Part shown: one piece after another, positions 47,177 through 61,209 of the stretch
How positions within the stretch are numbered: the first letter of the stretch is position 1
Layout: each line of letters begins with the position of its first letter
Origin: Nymphaea colorata
Lineage: Eukaryota; Streptophyta; Magnoliopsida; Nymphaeales; Nymphaeaceae
DNA length: 64,000 bases
Reading direction: 5' to 3'
Assembly (NCBI RefSeq): GCF_008831285.2
Contig: NC_045138.2
Location: forward strand, 11,050,571-11,114,570
Position numbers and translations under genes: made by a program
The notes under the pieces: generated by a model
Told to the model about the DNA's origin: nothing
Seen by the model: the letters and a program-made list of their open reading frames with translations, nothing else
Databases searched by the model: none

Positions 47177-48899
47177 TTTGGGAGACAATGGTCTAGACTC
47201 AAGGGAAACATAAGTAGACTGTTTGGGTCTTTCCTCAAAGACGATGTGATCATAAGGATATGTGATGCCATGTTGAAAAAAAACACATCTTGAGTGAAGA
47301 CTCTGAAGGATAGAGATTTGATTAGTGAGAAAGATCGACAAAGTTAACAAGGATGATATAAGGTAGTTGTAAATCACCACATAAGCTTTTTGTGCAAATC
47401 TATCATGTAAAATAGATTTGAAGAAAAAGAGTATATGGGTCTAATTGAGATAACATTGCATCACGATAATCTAATATCAAGTTATGTTTATATACTTTAG
47501 CCAAATGGCTTAATAGTAGCATAGATTCTTTTTTAGGAAACTAAAGGTAAGGTTGCTCTACTTCTTCTTGGTCACCTATCAATATACCACAAATTACTAC
47601 TCATGGTACTAACAATGGAGTTTTCCCACCCAATGTGTGGTAAGACTTAGTATTGTACTACCGTTTAAGACCAAGCTCAGCAATATGATGACCGAGACAA
47701 ATTAGGATAGAAAGATTTGAAATATGAGCAAACATGCAAAGTCAGTTGTCTCTAATGTAATGTTGCCTAACATAGTAATTAAAAAATGATAGAAGAACAT
47801 GCATGGTTTTTAATCAAGCCTTAAATTGAGGACAGTTGTATTTTACCTTAGATCTAGGTGAACATGCTTGGTCTTCCTCACTTAGTCTTATATACAAGAA
47901 AGCAAACATAACCCCAAGTAATGTAATGAAATGCGATGACATTAAGGCCAAAGAAAGGGACATGCCTTAACATCGGCAAGGTGGGAGATGTTCAAGTTAG
48001 TAGAAATGCATTAGTAGTAATCATATCCAAAGAATGATGGGTCCCATCATGGTCGTCATCTGTTTGCATCTTCAAAATTTATTTTAATTTTTGAAGTACT
48101 TTAGAAATATAAGATTTTGTTTTTGAAATAAGAGAGAAAGAGGCTTGCCCGTCGATACGAGGATTGACTATTCCCGGCCCCTTTACTAGGAGTAACCAAT
48201 CCAAGGGCTATGCTTAATCTTGATGCATTTCATTTATACACATCTTCTTTATTCTAAATGCAGTGTAGTGTTTGGAAAATATTGAAGATTTGATGTTTCA
48301 AATTTTTGGATGACAAGATTTTGAATGATTATTTGGGAGTATAAACCATTTTGATTTGAGAGATTTTTGAATTGAAAATTTTTTTTGCGAATATCATTTG
48401 AAAACCTTTGGAAGATAATATAGATATTTCAAAGATTACTTTTCGAAATCGATTAAGTATTCTCTAACGAACTTAAGTAGGTTTAAGATTTTGCTCTAAT
48501 TCAGCTACTCCATAGGGCAGAGCTCAATTTCATCTTGCTTGAGTTCTTTTAGAGATGTGTTTGTAATCATTCATGAATTCCACAAGTGAATGTGAATGCA
48601 TGAATACATTTGTTCTATTGATTGAAAGCAAATTATACATTCCTACCATATCATTCATCTAAAGATACCTCTATCGTCACATATATCTATATTTATTTAC
48701 ATGTTTGTCTTAAATATTGTCATAAATTAAAAAAAAAAAGTTGAAAGTAAAATAGGGTTGTAGACCATCAAGCATGATTCTAATATTGGGTCATTACTTG
48801 AGTTTTGGTCTTAGTAAAATCAATAAATGAAAATTAAAAACTTAGATCTTGATAAAGAAATATTTGAAAGAATGGAAGAAAGAAAAAGAAATCTTAAGC

Positions 48900-49385
48900 C
48901 AAGAGGAACAGGAAGGAAGAGAATGGCAAAGAGATTTTGAAAATGAAGAAAGAGAAATTTTAAAGACAAAGAGAGAGATGTATATGTGTGTGTATATATA
49001 TATAGGTGTATAAACATGCGTATATGAAAATTTATAAAATGAGGATCTTAAATCTAAGAGAAAGAAAGAGAGAGAAGAAAGAGAATTTAGAAAGAGATAG
49101 AGAAATATATATACATGTACATTCTAACAATCATACATGGATATGAAAGTTTATAAAAAGAAGGTATTACTCAAAGAGAGAGAAAGAAGATTATAGAGAG
49201 AGAAACTGGAATGCCCATATATTATTTATTTATATGTATATGTATATAAAAATTTATAAATGAACATGTTAAATCATAGAGAGATGAAGGTAAGGATAGG
49301 TATTCATGTGCATGTATACACATATACATGTACATATGCCTATGCATTTATGGAAAAATTAAAAACAAGAGGTAACTTAAAGCAT
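48900..49385. repeat. Four diverged tandem units with GAGAGA and TATATA blocks
   Basis: A core of the type GAAAATTTATAAAATGAGG recurs near 49026, 49145, 49249 and 49352. Each is preceded by an ATATAT/CATGTA tract and followed (except the last) by an AGAGAGAAAG tract. Spacing is about 103-119 bp. It lies inside the probable LTR. Confidence 0.6.
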
Positions 49386-50338
49386 ATTCAACTTTGATTT
49401 TTTTTTTTGTAGGCCGGAGAGGAACTTGGGCCCATGCAAGAACCTAGACTAAGTCTCTAAGGCCTCGTTAAAGAGGGTTCTTATTTTCAAATTTTTTTTG
49501 AAAACATAATGCCAAATATTTTTCATATAGACATAAAACAATAATCACTTCATCTATTACAAGGAAATTTATTTCTCTCACCATTGGGTATGGAAGAAAA
49601 TTAAGCACATATGAAATGGAAAGCAACATAAGAAAGCTCACATTGGGTTGGTAACCGAAAGAAATGTTAAACGTAAGAATGTCATAAAGATGGACTTTAA
49701 CATGTATACATTTGTGAGAGGTTTTCTTGGGTTGGACAAATCGAAACCTCAGAAATCAATATAATATCAAAGAAATCATAATTCAAGCACTCATTCTTAC
49801 TGTTCATTCATATATCAATAAGAAAAAACAGCCTATTATCAATGAACATCATCTCAAACATGAACAATGCACACATTTAATGAGCAATGAGATGAAAGAA
49901 GCATATCTTGAAAATAAATAGAGAAATAAAATTGATTTCACCTTAGTCGTACTATCGGTGCACTCAAGAGTCGCTCTTGACTTCGGATAGGAGATCTTTT
50001 GAGCTCTTCTACATGGCTATAGAGAGATCGCAAAGGAAAATGGAAAGAAATAAAATGGGAGGATGACTAGATACCTCTAATGAAGGTGATTTTAGAAAAT
50101 GAACCTCCTTCTCTAGATGATCCTAGGGTTTCTTCAAGTGAAGCTCCAAGATGTCGAGGATGTCTCTCCATGAGGTCTCCTTGTGCTCCCTTGAAGAATG
50201 AAAGTTGGAGAAGCTTGTTCCTTAGGTTGAAATTGAAGAAGAAAGGAAGATGAAAGAAATGGAGAGGAGTCTTCAAATGAGAAAGCCCTAGAGGTTTCCA
50301 AAGACTTAGCTCATGCCCAAGAGATAAAATTTTGGGGG

Positions 50339-50347
50339 TATTTATAG
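50339..50347 (-). promoter_or_regulatory. TATA-like box of the putative LTR
   Basis: CTATAAATA on the minus strand is followed by ACCCCCAAAATTTTATCTC and a C/T-rich leader. No cellular gene lies downstream, so the natural reading is retroelement transcription start. Confidence 0.4.
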
Positions 50348-50722
50348 TGAGTTTTGGAGCCAAAACTCAAATTTTGAATTTTTTTTAAATTTAACAACAT
50401 TTTTTTACGAATTTCAAGTACTTTTGAATAATTAAAAAAAATAATAGGTTTTGACCAAATGATATTAGCCCTTAGCCTTGCAAACACCCCTTGGCCGGTT
50501 TTTAACCTAAAAATAGACCTACGCAGTGCGTAGGCCCTACCTCGGCACGTGCAGCCATGATTGGCCATGTGCCCCTGTGCTGCCAAGTGACAACACCGGC
50601 TGCCTTGGCAAAAGTGCACAACTTCGCTGTGCACTGCTTGGCCAAGCACCAGGCAGCACATTGGGCATGCATGAGGGGGGGCAAAATGCTGCCCTTGTTG
50701 GTTTGTTTTGGACGAAGCACCA

Positions 50723-50741
50723 CCCCCCCCCCCCCCCCCCC
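50723..50741 (+). repeat. Poly-C run of 19
   Basis: Nineteen consecutive C follow CACCA- and TTGG-rich DNA. The frames around it (50311-50814 in several phases) are read through this tract and have no known motif. Confidence 0.9.
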
Positions 50742-50999
50742 AGCCTCCAAGGGATCCCACACATAAAAATAAAACATAAAAATTATTTTTTAAAACAAAT
50801 ATTTTAAAGGGCAAAATAGTCTTTTGTTACACATGGGGCCGACTTCATTTTGAGTGATTATGGGCTCATTTTAAATCTGGATCGGGTTTTGTTTGGTCGC
50901 CAATGTGTTATAGTCAACTCCCAAGGCTCAGATCAAGGATTGGATAAGTAGTTTAGGCTCAAAGCATATTTTTGGCACAAAACTGAAACGCAAAACAAA

Positions 51000-53900
51000 G
51001 GGAAGGCCTGTGCATGCGTGTGCAGCACTTGATAGTATCGAAATTTTGTTATTTTGGCTTCAACTTTAGATTTTGAGTTAAAATTCTTGATTTGGATCCA
51101 AAATTTGCCTTTGGGTTTAATTTGGATCTGAGAGTGGCATTATGGGTCCGTTTTCCTAGTTTGGACTTAATTTCGTTCATGGGGGTTCAATTATGAACTT
51201 TGGCTTCGTATTTCGGATCAAGGTGTGTGTTTTAGATCTGGGACTTAGATTTGGATCTAAGTCTTAGTCTAACATTGAATTTTGGATTTAATTATTGCAT
51301 TTGGACTCAGATATGGACTTAGGGATCTATATTGGATCTAGTGGTCGTGAATCGGACTTGGTATGGATATAGAAGTTTGTCTTGGGTCTAGGGTCGACAT
51401 TTGAATTTGAGTGTGGATGTAGAAATCCGTTTTGAGTTGAGCTTGGGCTCTGGGTCCAAATTAGATCCAAGTCGTTGTACAAATGGTTGAAATAACTCAG
51501 AATCATATTTGAGTGAAATGGAATACAGTCTTTTAAAAAAAAATTGGGATGATAACAGTAGTTTGATGTCAAAGGGCCATATGTGAGGAACCATGCATCT
51601 TTTCCTTTGACATGGAAAAGGCTTTTCTGCAAGTGCCTATAGCAAGGCATGTTTTAGAGTTCTTGCATGTGATACTAATATTATCATAGCCTTCCATTTA
51701 GTTTTACTTCATAATTGAATAGTGAATCCCTTCATATATGTGTTTCATTTGCATGGTGACAAACCCAACCTTAGTTGTGACCAACATTGTATGACACCCT
51801 AGAAATATTTTATTCTACAATGAGTAACCTTAATTTAACCCAACTTTGTAAGCCATAGCTCCTAGTTTAAGGAAGTTTTTTGAGTTCTATAAAAAAGGTT
51901 TCTAATACCTCTATATCAAATTTGGGCCTAAACCAAGTCCTTTAAGCCCTTCATTCGACCCTCCATCAGAACTTGTTTTCTGCAATAAAGAAACTCAGTA
52001 GAAACAGACCTGACATTGAAGCAAATCCTAGAATCTATAACTCTCTGCGTAGACCTTAGATTTTTGCATATAATGGCTTGTTGAAATCCCTACATGTCCT
52101 CTGTCTTTTCCTAAATTTTCATTAAAACCCAAACTTTCTATGTATCCCAAACAGGCTGCATATTACAGAGTGTTTTCTACATATTTCTACAGAAATCTTT
52201 ACAAAACCCTAATTCTTAGCTTATATTTTAAACCTTATAGCTCCTTATCCAAAACAAATAAGAGGTTTGAAAGGTTAGGAAGTCCACTTTCCAATGCCAC
52301 TAATTTTATGATAATCTGAGTTCGTTTGATTCATTTATTAGACCTAGCACCTGAAATGATGCAGCCTATTTTCTGCAAAATATTAAATTTCAGGATTCTT
52401 AAAATCCAATAGTGACTTCTTGGTTCCCTCTCTTTCACTCTCAGACTCAGATTTGGATTTCATCATTTTTTAATTAATTTTAGGATGTGTCTCGGGTCTT
52501 CTCCCAAAGTTTCACCTTGTTCGAACTAGAATTGAGCAACCGTAACTTGTGGGGAAATTAAGTTTGCTTCATCACATTGCGGGACTAGTTCATTTCTCAC
52601 TGTTCTGGTGTATCATAAGGCGCCAGTCATGGCAAATCTATACCATCAAAGTGATCATGCAAGGCATACATCATTGATTGATTGTTTGTGCCTTGTTAGG
52701 CACTTCCTATATAAATACTCTGTCTAGTATTTTATAAGGTATTTCTTCATATATTCAATACCGTACACATCACATGGAATATATTTGAACCATGTATTAA
52801 CACACACTTTAATGTAGGATCACATTAGGCACAATGCACCTCCAAACAAGAAACTAAGGCAGATGAATCCAACAATTCATGTCATGTATCTGGAGGTGTG
52901 GCATGAGACGAACTATTTTTTCTTGGTTTTCCTAGCAAACATACATTCGTTCTTAAGTACAAAGGCATGAAAACATAAGATTTCAAAATCCACTTTTAAG
53001 ATGTGCAAAACCCCAGGTCTTGGCCAAAGTTTATGTTGGACTTTCTATTCCAAGGTTTGGCGACACCAAACATTCAAAGCTATTTTGTTCCCATGTTTCT
53101 CTCTTTTGATCCAATTTAAAAGAAGCCATCCAACTAATTCTGATTTCCTTTGGTTTGTATTGCTTTTGTATACAAAACAAATTTCAAAATTCTCACAAAA
53201 CTTACATTTGAAATCAAGAATTTAGAATCTAATTAAGATTTGAAAACCCACTTAAGTTTTCCCTTTAGATTTCACCCTAAATCTGAACTTAAACTAAAAC
53301 AAGAATTTCAATGATCTTACATTTGAGATGTGATCCAATTTTAGCATCTTGATTGATTATTGTAAACCTAGGTCAAATTTAATTTAAGTTGATTTCAAAC
53401 CTTGTTGATTTACTAAAGTCATGCATCATATGGACCTAAATTACATACAAAAATAGACCCAATGTTGAAGGGTTTTCAATGGTTATCCACGCATTTCTAA
53501 AGCATCGAGGGTAAGATTAGGAGATTTGAATAATGCATTTTCCAAAACTTAGTCAGTTTGCCTCATATTCTAAATATGCCTATTTCAAAATCAATTCATA
53601 TAGGTGTTGTTTATATCCAAATATTTAGTAATCATAAGATATATGTTCAACCTTTAGTTTCGTTACCCTTGGTAAAGGTACTAAGAATAGTTAGAGCGTT
53701 TTATTGATAGGTCAGATCTTATCTCTCCTCTTTCTCTAAAAATTCTTAAATGCTAGCGAGCCATTCTTTTAAAATCACTTATTTTTTTATGATCAAACTT
53801 TTCACATATAAGCAACCATAGATATCAACATGCTCCCTAACAACTTTGGTTTCAGTCCTAAAAAAACTGGGAACTAGCACAATCAATAACTTACTAACCT

Positions 53901-54640
53901 CCACTTATATGTCCATCAAAATTCTTTATAATATTAGATACTGGACTAAAGCTTTGGAATGTTACAATTCACTCTCCTTAAAGCACATGTGTTCGCATGT
54001 ACCCAATTAGCATATTTTAGTCCACCCCTTAACAATTTCGGTTTCAAAAAGGCTAAGAACTAGAACAACCAATCACTTAACAATCCTCCTTTATAAGTCT
54101 CTCTAAATTCTTTACAATCTTAAATACGAGACTTCACTTTTAGGGTATTATAAAGTAAACACATATAAAACTATGTTCTATGACAATAAAAAAAATAGTT
54201 AAAGTAACTTTATTTTGTCTCACTATAGTACATTATACTGTGTTTATATTGTGTTTATTAATTTAAAGTCACATTTTGTTTTCTTAAAAACACACTAGCA
54301 ACCTATAGTTGTCTTCTCTTTTAAGTAGTTCTATGTGTTTTCTTGTTTGATCTTATGGAGAGATTCAAATTTTTTCATGCATGACAAAGGACTACTTACA
54401 TGAATCAACACAATTCTTTGCTTTTGAAGTACGATAAAGGTTCCCATTTACCAAAAGCAAAGCAACCATATTAGCATATATATACCATTTTGAGTTCTAA
54501 TATCTTTCATTTGCTTGTGTTTCGCAATATTGAATTCATGTATTTGCTCAAGATGTTGAGAAAATTTTTCTTCATCATGATGGGAAACTGCAATGAAGGT
54601 GCATGTGAGGAACTTGATAACTGACATTGGTTGAAAAACC
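51000..54640. other. Non-genic, no feature recognised
   Basis: The first part (51060-51460) is rich in TTGGATCT, GGGTCT and GGACTT variants, as expected of old LTR DNA. From 51700 on it is AT-rich with no motif-bearing frame. No RNA gene was seen. Confidence 0.35.
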
Positions 54641-54699
54641 AACTTCAAAATTTTAAAATTTTAGTTATTGTTTTTGGAATTTTGTTTGCATCGCCACTT

Positions 54700-56150
54700 A
54701 GTAAAAAATTCACTCATATTGGATTTGATAAAGATTATTCATCAAAAATTGTATTAATAAATGTTAGATATTCACAATAATCACATCAAAACCTATATCC
54801 ATTTTTGTCAGATGTATAACCAAGAAAAATACACTTTTTGGCTATATGTTCAAGTTTAGATTGGTCAATATGAGTATATGTAGGGAAACTAAATGTTTTT
54901 AAATCGGAATAATCAATACAAGAACTGGATAATACCTCTTCAAGTGTTGCATTCAATTGAAGCATTGGAAGACCAATTTAGTAGACAGCAAGTCATACAG
55001 ATTTCTTATGTTCAAAATTTTTAAGAAACTCTACATTATATAACATAAAATAAGTATTTCTCAACAATGTTACATTCATATGCACCACACCCATATCCTA
55101 TTGAGGTGTGTTAATAATAATGTGTTGAATATCAATACCTTCTCCTCTAAATAGTCAATGAGCTATATTGTTGTAAATTTGATCTCATTATTAATACAAA
55201 ATCTTTTAATTTATTTCCTTATTTTTCTTTCAATTAAGATCTTTCATCTCTTAAAATTACAAACACTCACTTTTGTATTTCAAAAAATAAATTCAAACTT
55301 TCATTGATTTGTCATTAATAAAATGATCATATAACATGCACCATCTTTAAAAGTTACTTGTGCAGGACCCCACATGTAATCCAGATGTCTTTTGTTCTAA
55401 ACACAATAATGCTAAAACTAACTCAATTAGCTTTGCCAAATCATTGCCATGTTCATAAAAGTCATCCTATTTGTGTTCTAACTGATAAAGAAAACCACTC
55501 TTACTCAAAATAGTGAACCCTCTTTCACTTATATGCTCAAGCCTTATGTGCAGAATATAATGGTGCTTGATTTCAACATAGAAGATATGGCAATCAAACA
55601 TGTCCCCATGAAACCCTTCGAAATAAATTATCCTTCATAACAATAGTGACATTTTTGTTGACTTCTATAGCTTTACTTTTAGCTGATTACCTTTAACACT
55701 TTTCATTAAGGGCACCCAAAGAAATAAGATTCTTCCTTAAATTATAGACGTGTATCACATTTATCAATGTCCCAATTGCACCATCATGCTTCTTAATACG
55801 TACAGTACTCTTGCAACAATTTTGCAAGATGCATTATTATCCAACAAGATAAAACCACTTTCAACAAGTTCATAAGTGAAAAACCATGCTCCATAAGCGT
55901 ATTTGTGTAAGAAACAACCAGAAACAATAATTCATTCATTTTAGAACCATATTCGTCTGCTGCACCAAAGGCATCAACATCATCATCACTTTATACAAAT
56001 GTTTGCCGCTTGATTTGAATCTAAATTTGTTCATTTTATCTTTCACATATAGCTGTTCTGGTATCTTAATCAAGCAAACAGTTCAATCATTGTTGTCACC
56101 AACAATCAATTCTTTTGACTTTTATGGTAATTGACATAAAAGTACCTTTT
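54700..56150 (-). mobile_element. Decayed Ty1/Copia retrotransposon (protease-integrase part)
   Basis: On the minus strand: CKIVARVLYVL near 55830, VIHVYNLRKNLISLGALNEK near 55760-55700 (protease end), LWHIRLEHISERGFTILSKS near 55560-55500 (GAG-pre-integrase), integrase pieces at 55330-54960, and AKKCIFLGYTSDKNGYRF near 54840-54790 (integrase tail). Frequent stops break the frame. The reverse transcriptase is not recognisable to the left, so the element is truncated. Confidence 0.75.
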
Positions 56151-57348
56151 TATCTTATAAAGGGAAAGCACATAAATACCTCAAAATGCCTCAATACCAA
56201 AGACGGAACTTTTGCCCGAAAAGGAAAATAAATAGGATTTCTTCTCTTCCACATCTTTCCAGAAGAATCTCTCAAAATGAGTTTACTACATAAATGGAAG
56301 ATTCCCTTTTTTTCTCTATTTTTTCATTCCCCACATAAAACCTCAAATGTAAAAATCAATCGTCTTTTAATTACAAGGCACACGTGCCAGAGTTTAGGTA
56401 CTAATGCTTAGAGAATCTCAGAAGAGTGAACAAAAATATTTTACAAAAAAAGAAAGAGTTATCCGTGTGCAATTATAATTGACAGAAGTCAAAATTAATT
56501 TTCTTTATATGTGAATATAACATGAAATACATCCGACATGTTTTACTTGAATTTGTGGCTAGATACAATAAAGCCTTTATGATGTTCATCTCTTTAAAAC
56601 TAATACTTGGGTTTGTATCGCCGGATTGGACAGATTTATTGAAGCCATACGAATTTGGACAGAACTTGCCACCCCATACGGTAGCCATAAATGAATCAAT
56701 TCCCTCTCTAGCAGTGAAAATTGGGTGCCAGAGTAGGAATGCAGCAAGCTCAAGGGCCTTGCATCAATCTAACCAGTAACAAATACATCAGTTAAATCTA
56801 TAATTTGTTGGGCCTTTGACGGTGAAAGAAGCTGCGTTATGATTGGCAAGCTTTTTATCGCGATTATTTAGAATGCGTGGAATTGTGTGAAATTCATGGA
56901 TCAGCTGGCATCAATTACAGAAAGCAACCAAAACAAGGAACAACTTTGCCCTTTTTTTCCTTTCCCGATTCTTTAAGGATACCAAGAATTTACTTTTTAA
57001 CTTCATGGAAACATTTGCTGAGCTCGTCTTTACATGCATCCATCCGCATATTGTCACATAACCTCCTGCTAGGCAGACGCCATAAACTTCGATCAGCAAC
57101 TCATTTAATACGTAATTGCTTTTCTTGCACAAGCGGTGCCACTAATTTTGACAAGCATGCAATCGTGCATGCTTGCACACACACACGCACTAGAGAAAGA
57201 GAGTGTGTGAGTGGGTGAGTGAGTTAATCACTGCGTTGCATCTTTTTCCGTACCTGTTAGAATAACTATCATTCCACTGATTCATGACCCAGTGGTGGGA
57301 AAGAAATGGTGATGAGCTATAAGAAGTTTACTGAAGTTGGCCACGTCA
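56150..57348. other. Intergenic, no gene recognised
   Basis: This is the 3' flank of the minus-strand gene that follows. A short AC/GAGA-rich tract lies near 57175-57215. Small frames have no motifs. Confidence 0.4.
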
Positions 57349-60300
57349 TCACAGCCTCACCTTTCCGGAGGTACCTGTCGGTTCCCTGTACTTCTTCACA
57401 ATTGCTTCAAGAATCCCATCTGAACCAAAGTTTCCTGAGAACAGTCTGGGGTCTACAGGGCCAGGCAGGTAGAATGAAATACTAAACGGACCTGGTGGGC
57501 ATAAATGTTGTGTTTTCATGTGAAATACCCGTGAATTTCTCATAACGGTACTTTCCCCTGTTGACGTCACACCCCTAATGACAACTTTCCCATCATACTC
57601 AATCTCACAACTGAATTGACCTGCAAACATGATAATATCACGGTCACAACTCAATCTAATAGACTAAAGAGCATTCTTACAAAGAAAAATATTAAATCCA
57701 ACAGCAACATTAGTTGCAAACTTTTTGGAATGCCTTGGAAAACAACTATGGTAACAAAAAGGAGTACATTCCTCCCAGTCCTCAGATGCTTCAAAGGCAA
57801 ACACAAAATATATCAATCTATCAAGTACAGTAGTACTGCATCTGATGTTTAAGATTTCATTTTTCATTTGAAGAACAAACATAGAACGAAAGAACCACCA
57901 AGCTGACCGCTGTTTAGTCAGAGGAACTAAAAATGCCCCAGTATTTTTTTTTTCTTTTTTATTAATGAGGAACATAAGAATAAATTTTTGTCAACAAGGA
58001 TAAATAAGTGGTTATAGATCCTATACAGGGAATTGGCATGCATTATGAAGCAAAAAGTGGATGAATCTAATCAGTGTGGTGGCTCTTTGTACTTTTGGCA
58101 GCATCTATACTTTCCTTTTATCAGAAATACTAAAAGAAAGTTGATATCAGGAGAAGAATTTGCTGGACTTAGCAATATGGATAGCTGAACAACCAGATGC
58201 CAAAATTACTATTAATAATAACAAACAAATGTTCAATAGCCAAGATAACTTGATCCACTATCAAGCAAAATCTGTTACCAACTTCCATCCCATGCAGCAA
58301 AGAATCAGATGAACAACATCCACTTTTACAACAAATTACACGTTTTGCTGCAAGGCATCATTTTATATAAGCAACCTTCATTGCACTTTTCTTGCATGAT
58401 GTCTGTATAGAATCATTTTTCTTGTTCTGACACCCAAATTCAACTTCTAGGTTTCAGTTTTTCTTTTTTACTTTCCCTCTGGGCAGTTTAAGTATCAGGA
58501 ATAAGAAGTAAATGAAAACACGGGTGAAAAAGGTCAACAAGATGGTTCCACAACAGCCTGATGTCCAAAGGATTTCATCTTATCCAAATCGATGTAGATG
58601 GAACTCTTCACTTTATTGTGGCCCATATGACAGGCAAACTCCTGCTGTCAATTGAGAACACACAGCTAACTAGCTCAACTAACTGAAAGAGGTACATGGT
58701 TAGCTCTTGGTCTTTGGATGACACTACCCTTGGAATGATTTGGTAGTCTCTTCAAGATCTAAAGTCCATGAATTTTCCTTGTGTCAATGTACATTTTCAG
58801 CAGCATGCTTAAATTCTTGCCAGCTGGTTGAGACAGTTCAACCACAAATTCATGTACCAAATACTATTAACCTCATGCAATTTCAAGTCATTTGCGCCTT
58901 TAACATTATCACAATATTGTGCTCAAGTTTTTATTCGCGAGGCACTCCAATATTAATCAAGAAGTTCCCTTTCCTTAAGAAAATCAAGGGAATTCAGAAA
59001 CATTAAGTATTATATAGAAAATTTATTATGTTTCCTACGAATTTCCTCCAAAAACATTGATAAAAAATCCAAAATAGTTATTAAAATGTTAAATATCAAA
59101 ATTTTAAAATATATTAAAGAATTTTGTGCCCGAACAACGGGATAAAGGTGCTACATTTTTTTTTTCGCAATCTTTTCAAATTATCATGATTTTTTCACAT
59201 TTTCGTCAAGCTTCTTTGATTTTCCATTTTTAACACAATATTTTGAAAGAAAAAGCCAATATCTGACAATGGTCATTAAAAAGGAAAGGGATTCACCCTA
59301 CTCTATGCATGCAACTTTTGCCCAATACCTGCATTAAAAATCGGAAAGCTTCTTGTTTTTCAGCCAATTGTCTTTTCTGAATTGTGCCAGTTCAGGCAAC
59401 AAAAGATTCAAAAGCAAGATATTTCAGAACATATTTTCAATACCCTTCAGATATCCTGACCCAGGAAACTAAATTCTCATCACAGTTTCTAAATGTAAAT
59501 GCAGTCAGTAACAGAAGACAAGACGGCAGGACATAGGTAACTATCGCTATACAACTAACCCATCCATTAAGACTGTGCCAATGCATACTATATAAAGCAA
59601 CTGGTTATTTAAATTCATAAAAAATTAAATAAAAATGGCCCTTTTAACATCCCAAAAGAGCATCAATTCTTCATTCAAATTGCAGTGTCGCACGATGTAA
59701 GATTGAAAATAGCATTAAAAAGGGAAACTTTTGGTACCATAAGAAAATTAGCTGAAAAGCATGTCATATCCATGGAGCAAACTACCACTATTAGCTGATG
59801 CAATTATGCTCATCACCATCTCACCATGAAAAATATAACATGAGATAGACTGATAGTGCAATTGACACACTTATCATTTAACATATATAGATCACGTATC
59901 TGTCCAATGAAAATCAATATCTTACATGGTGATTCATAGTTAGAAACACAAAGGTATTGCACTTCAACACCAAAAACATCAACATGATGGTGAGATCTAT
60001 ATAGTAAAGTTGGAGCATTATCGAACTTCAACTGCACGAACATCAAAAGACAGGAAAATAGGCCATTTCACATTCAGCAAAAATACACAGAGAACGTGAT
60101 GTATAGGGCACTGAAGCAGGAAAATGATATCACAGAAGCAAATGAGAAATTATCTTAAAAAAAGGGAAATGGACAAAAAGGAACAGAAAGACAAGGTTCA
60201 TACGTGCATCTTTTTTGACACCAGGAAGAGCAATTCTAAAAAGGTATGCATCCTTGCTTGTGCCAATATCAACGAGTCCAACAGGTGGCCCAGCTCGTCC

Positions 60301-61170
60301 TTCCTTGGCTGTTCCTGTAAGAATGATAGATGAATCGAAGTTCCAACTTTCTACACTGGGTGAAGAAGAAAGAAACAGGATAGATGGTCCAATAGGATGA
60401 GGAGACTGAACTGGCAGCTCTTCCTCATTGAAGGAGTCAACAGGAACATAATTAGCAAGATCAGTTCGAGGAGGTGGTGGGAGCTGCATCTGCAGGGCTA
60501 CTCTAAGACGTCTTCTTTGGTTAGAAATTCTCCTTCTAGCAGCAGCAGCAGCATTTCCATTTGGAAGATCTTTTGGTGTCTCCATGACCATCGCATAATT
60601 GGGCATTTGTTGACTCTCATCCCTATCTGTCCTATAACCATGCCTATAGAGTTGTGCTTCTTCTCTGTCAATGTTCAGGTCATCCAATCCTGTTAGCCAC
60701 TTAAACCTTTGAAGATCAGAAGGACTGATATAAGATGTGGTTGGGCTATCAAAGAAAATTATTCCCTTGAAGATCTTGAAACTTCCCTTGTACCTTCCCT
60801 GTTTGTGAATATCTGGAGGAAACAAGGTCGTGAACTGCCGGTCATCATCAAGACTCTCAAGTACTGGTGGAGGAAGCCGTCCCTTAAAATATTGGTAGAG
60901 TGAATGCACCCTTAAGACAGCACTAGGATGTGCATTCCGTAGAACATAATAGTAAAGGCACTCAACATCAGAAAGCTTAAGAAAAGCTTCTCCCAAATCA
61001 GAAGAATAATAAGGAGGAAGTCCTTCAGCTATTCGCTGGAATGCAGACCGCCTTGGAATATCAGTTTTGACATCAGGGCCAAGGTAAGTACCCATTATAA
61101 AGTTCAACAAGAAGCGCTGATCATTAACTGAAGCTTCAACCAGAGGTCGAGAGTTCTCAATAACATCCAT
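57349..61170 (-). CDS. Alpha-crystallin (HSP20-like) domain protein, IDM2/IDM3-like, two coding exons
   Basis: Exon 1 is 61170-60204 and exon 2 is 57620-57349. The 2.58-kb intron starts GTATGA and ends TTTGCAG, and the phases join as [15 protein letters not shown]. The product is 412 residues. I chose the ATG at 61170 ([13 protein letters not shown]). The frame stays open a little further up to a TAA at about 61201, and an upstream spliced exon is possible.

The N-terminal 290 residues have a conserved-looking block ([20 protein letters not shown], then [15 protein letters not shown] and [12 protein letters not shown]) followed by an Ala/Arg-rich basic stretch that could act as a nuclear signal. 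The C-terminal about 110 residues form the alpha-crystallin fold: [20 protein letters not shown], then [40 protein letters not shown] and [15 protein letters not shown]. In Arabidopsis, IDM2 and IDM3 of this family assist active DNA demethylation and anti-silencing in the nucleus. That role is inferred here from family only. No stop or shift interrupts either exon. Confidence 0.85.
57621..60203 (-). other. Intron of the alpha-crystallin-domain gene
   Basis: The boundaries follow GT-AG. Frames inside (for example 58740-59006 plus and 59813-60046 minus) carry no motifs and are treated as chance. No nested element was recognised. Confidence 0.8.
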
Positions 61171-61209
61171 CTGTTGTCTACTCTGGTAAAATTTCACACC
61201 TTATTGGAC

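Larger units (their letters stand above)
47179..51000 (-). repeat. Probable long LTR of the minus-strand gypsy element (right limit approximate)
   Basis: There is no coding domain. On the minus strand a TATA-like CTATAAATA lies at 50347-50339, followed by an open, mixed-composition leader (50363-50067) like that seen downstream of Tat/Ogre LTR promoters. The left edge TGGG lies next to the primer-site-like sequence. LTRs of several kilobases are normal for that group. The partner LTR was not recognised, so the call is tentative. Confidence 0.4.

Noticed and set aside
50311-50814. 167-codon minus-strand frame and overlapping frames in other phases
   Set aside because: It is read through a 19-C run and has Gly or Pro stretches created by it. 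No known motif is present, and it lies in putative LTR DNA.
54448-54648. 66-codon minus-strand frame as Copia reverse transcriptase
   Set aside because: It has no RT motif. It lies left of the integrase tail but does not align with any Copia domain I know.
60130-61197. Single long frame read as a complete gene starting at 61197
   Set aside because: The first codon there is GTG and the last 24 codons run into the intron after KKDAR. The donor GTATGA and the downstream exon complete the alpha-crystallin domain.
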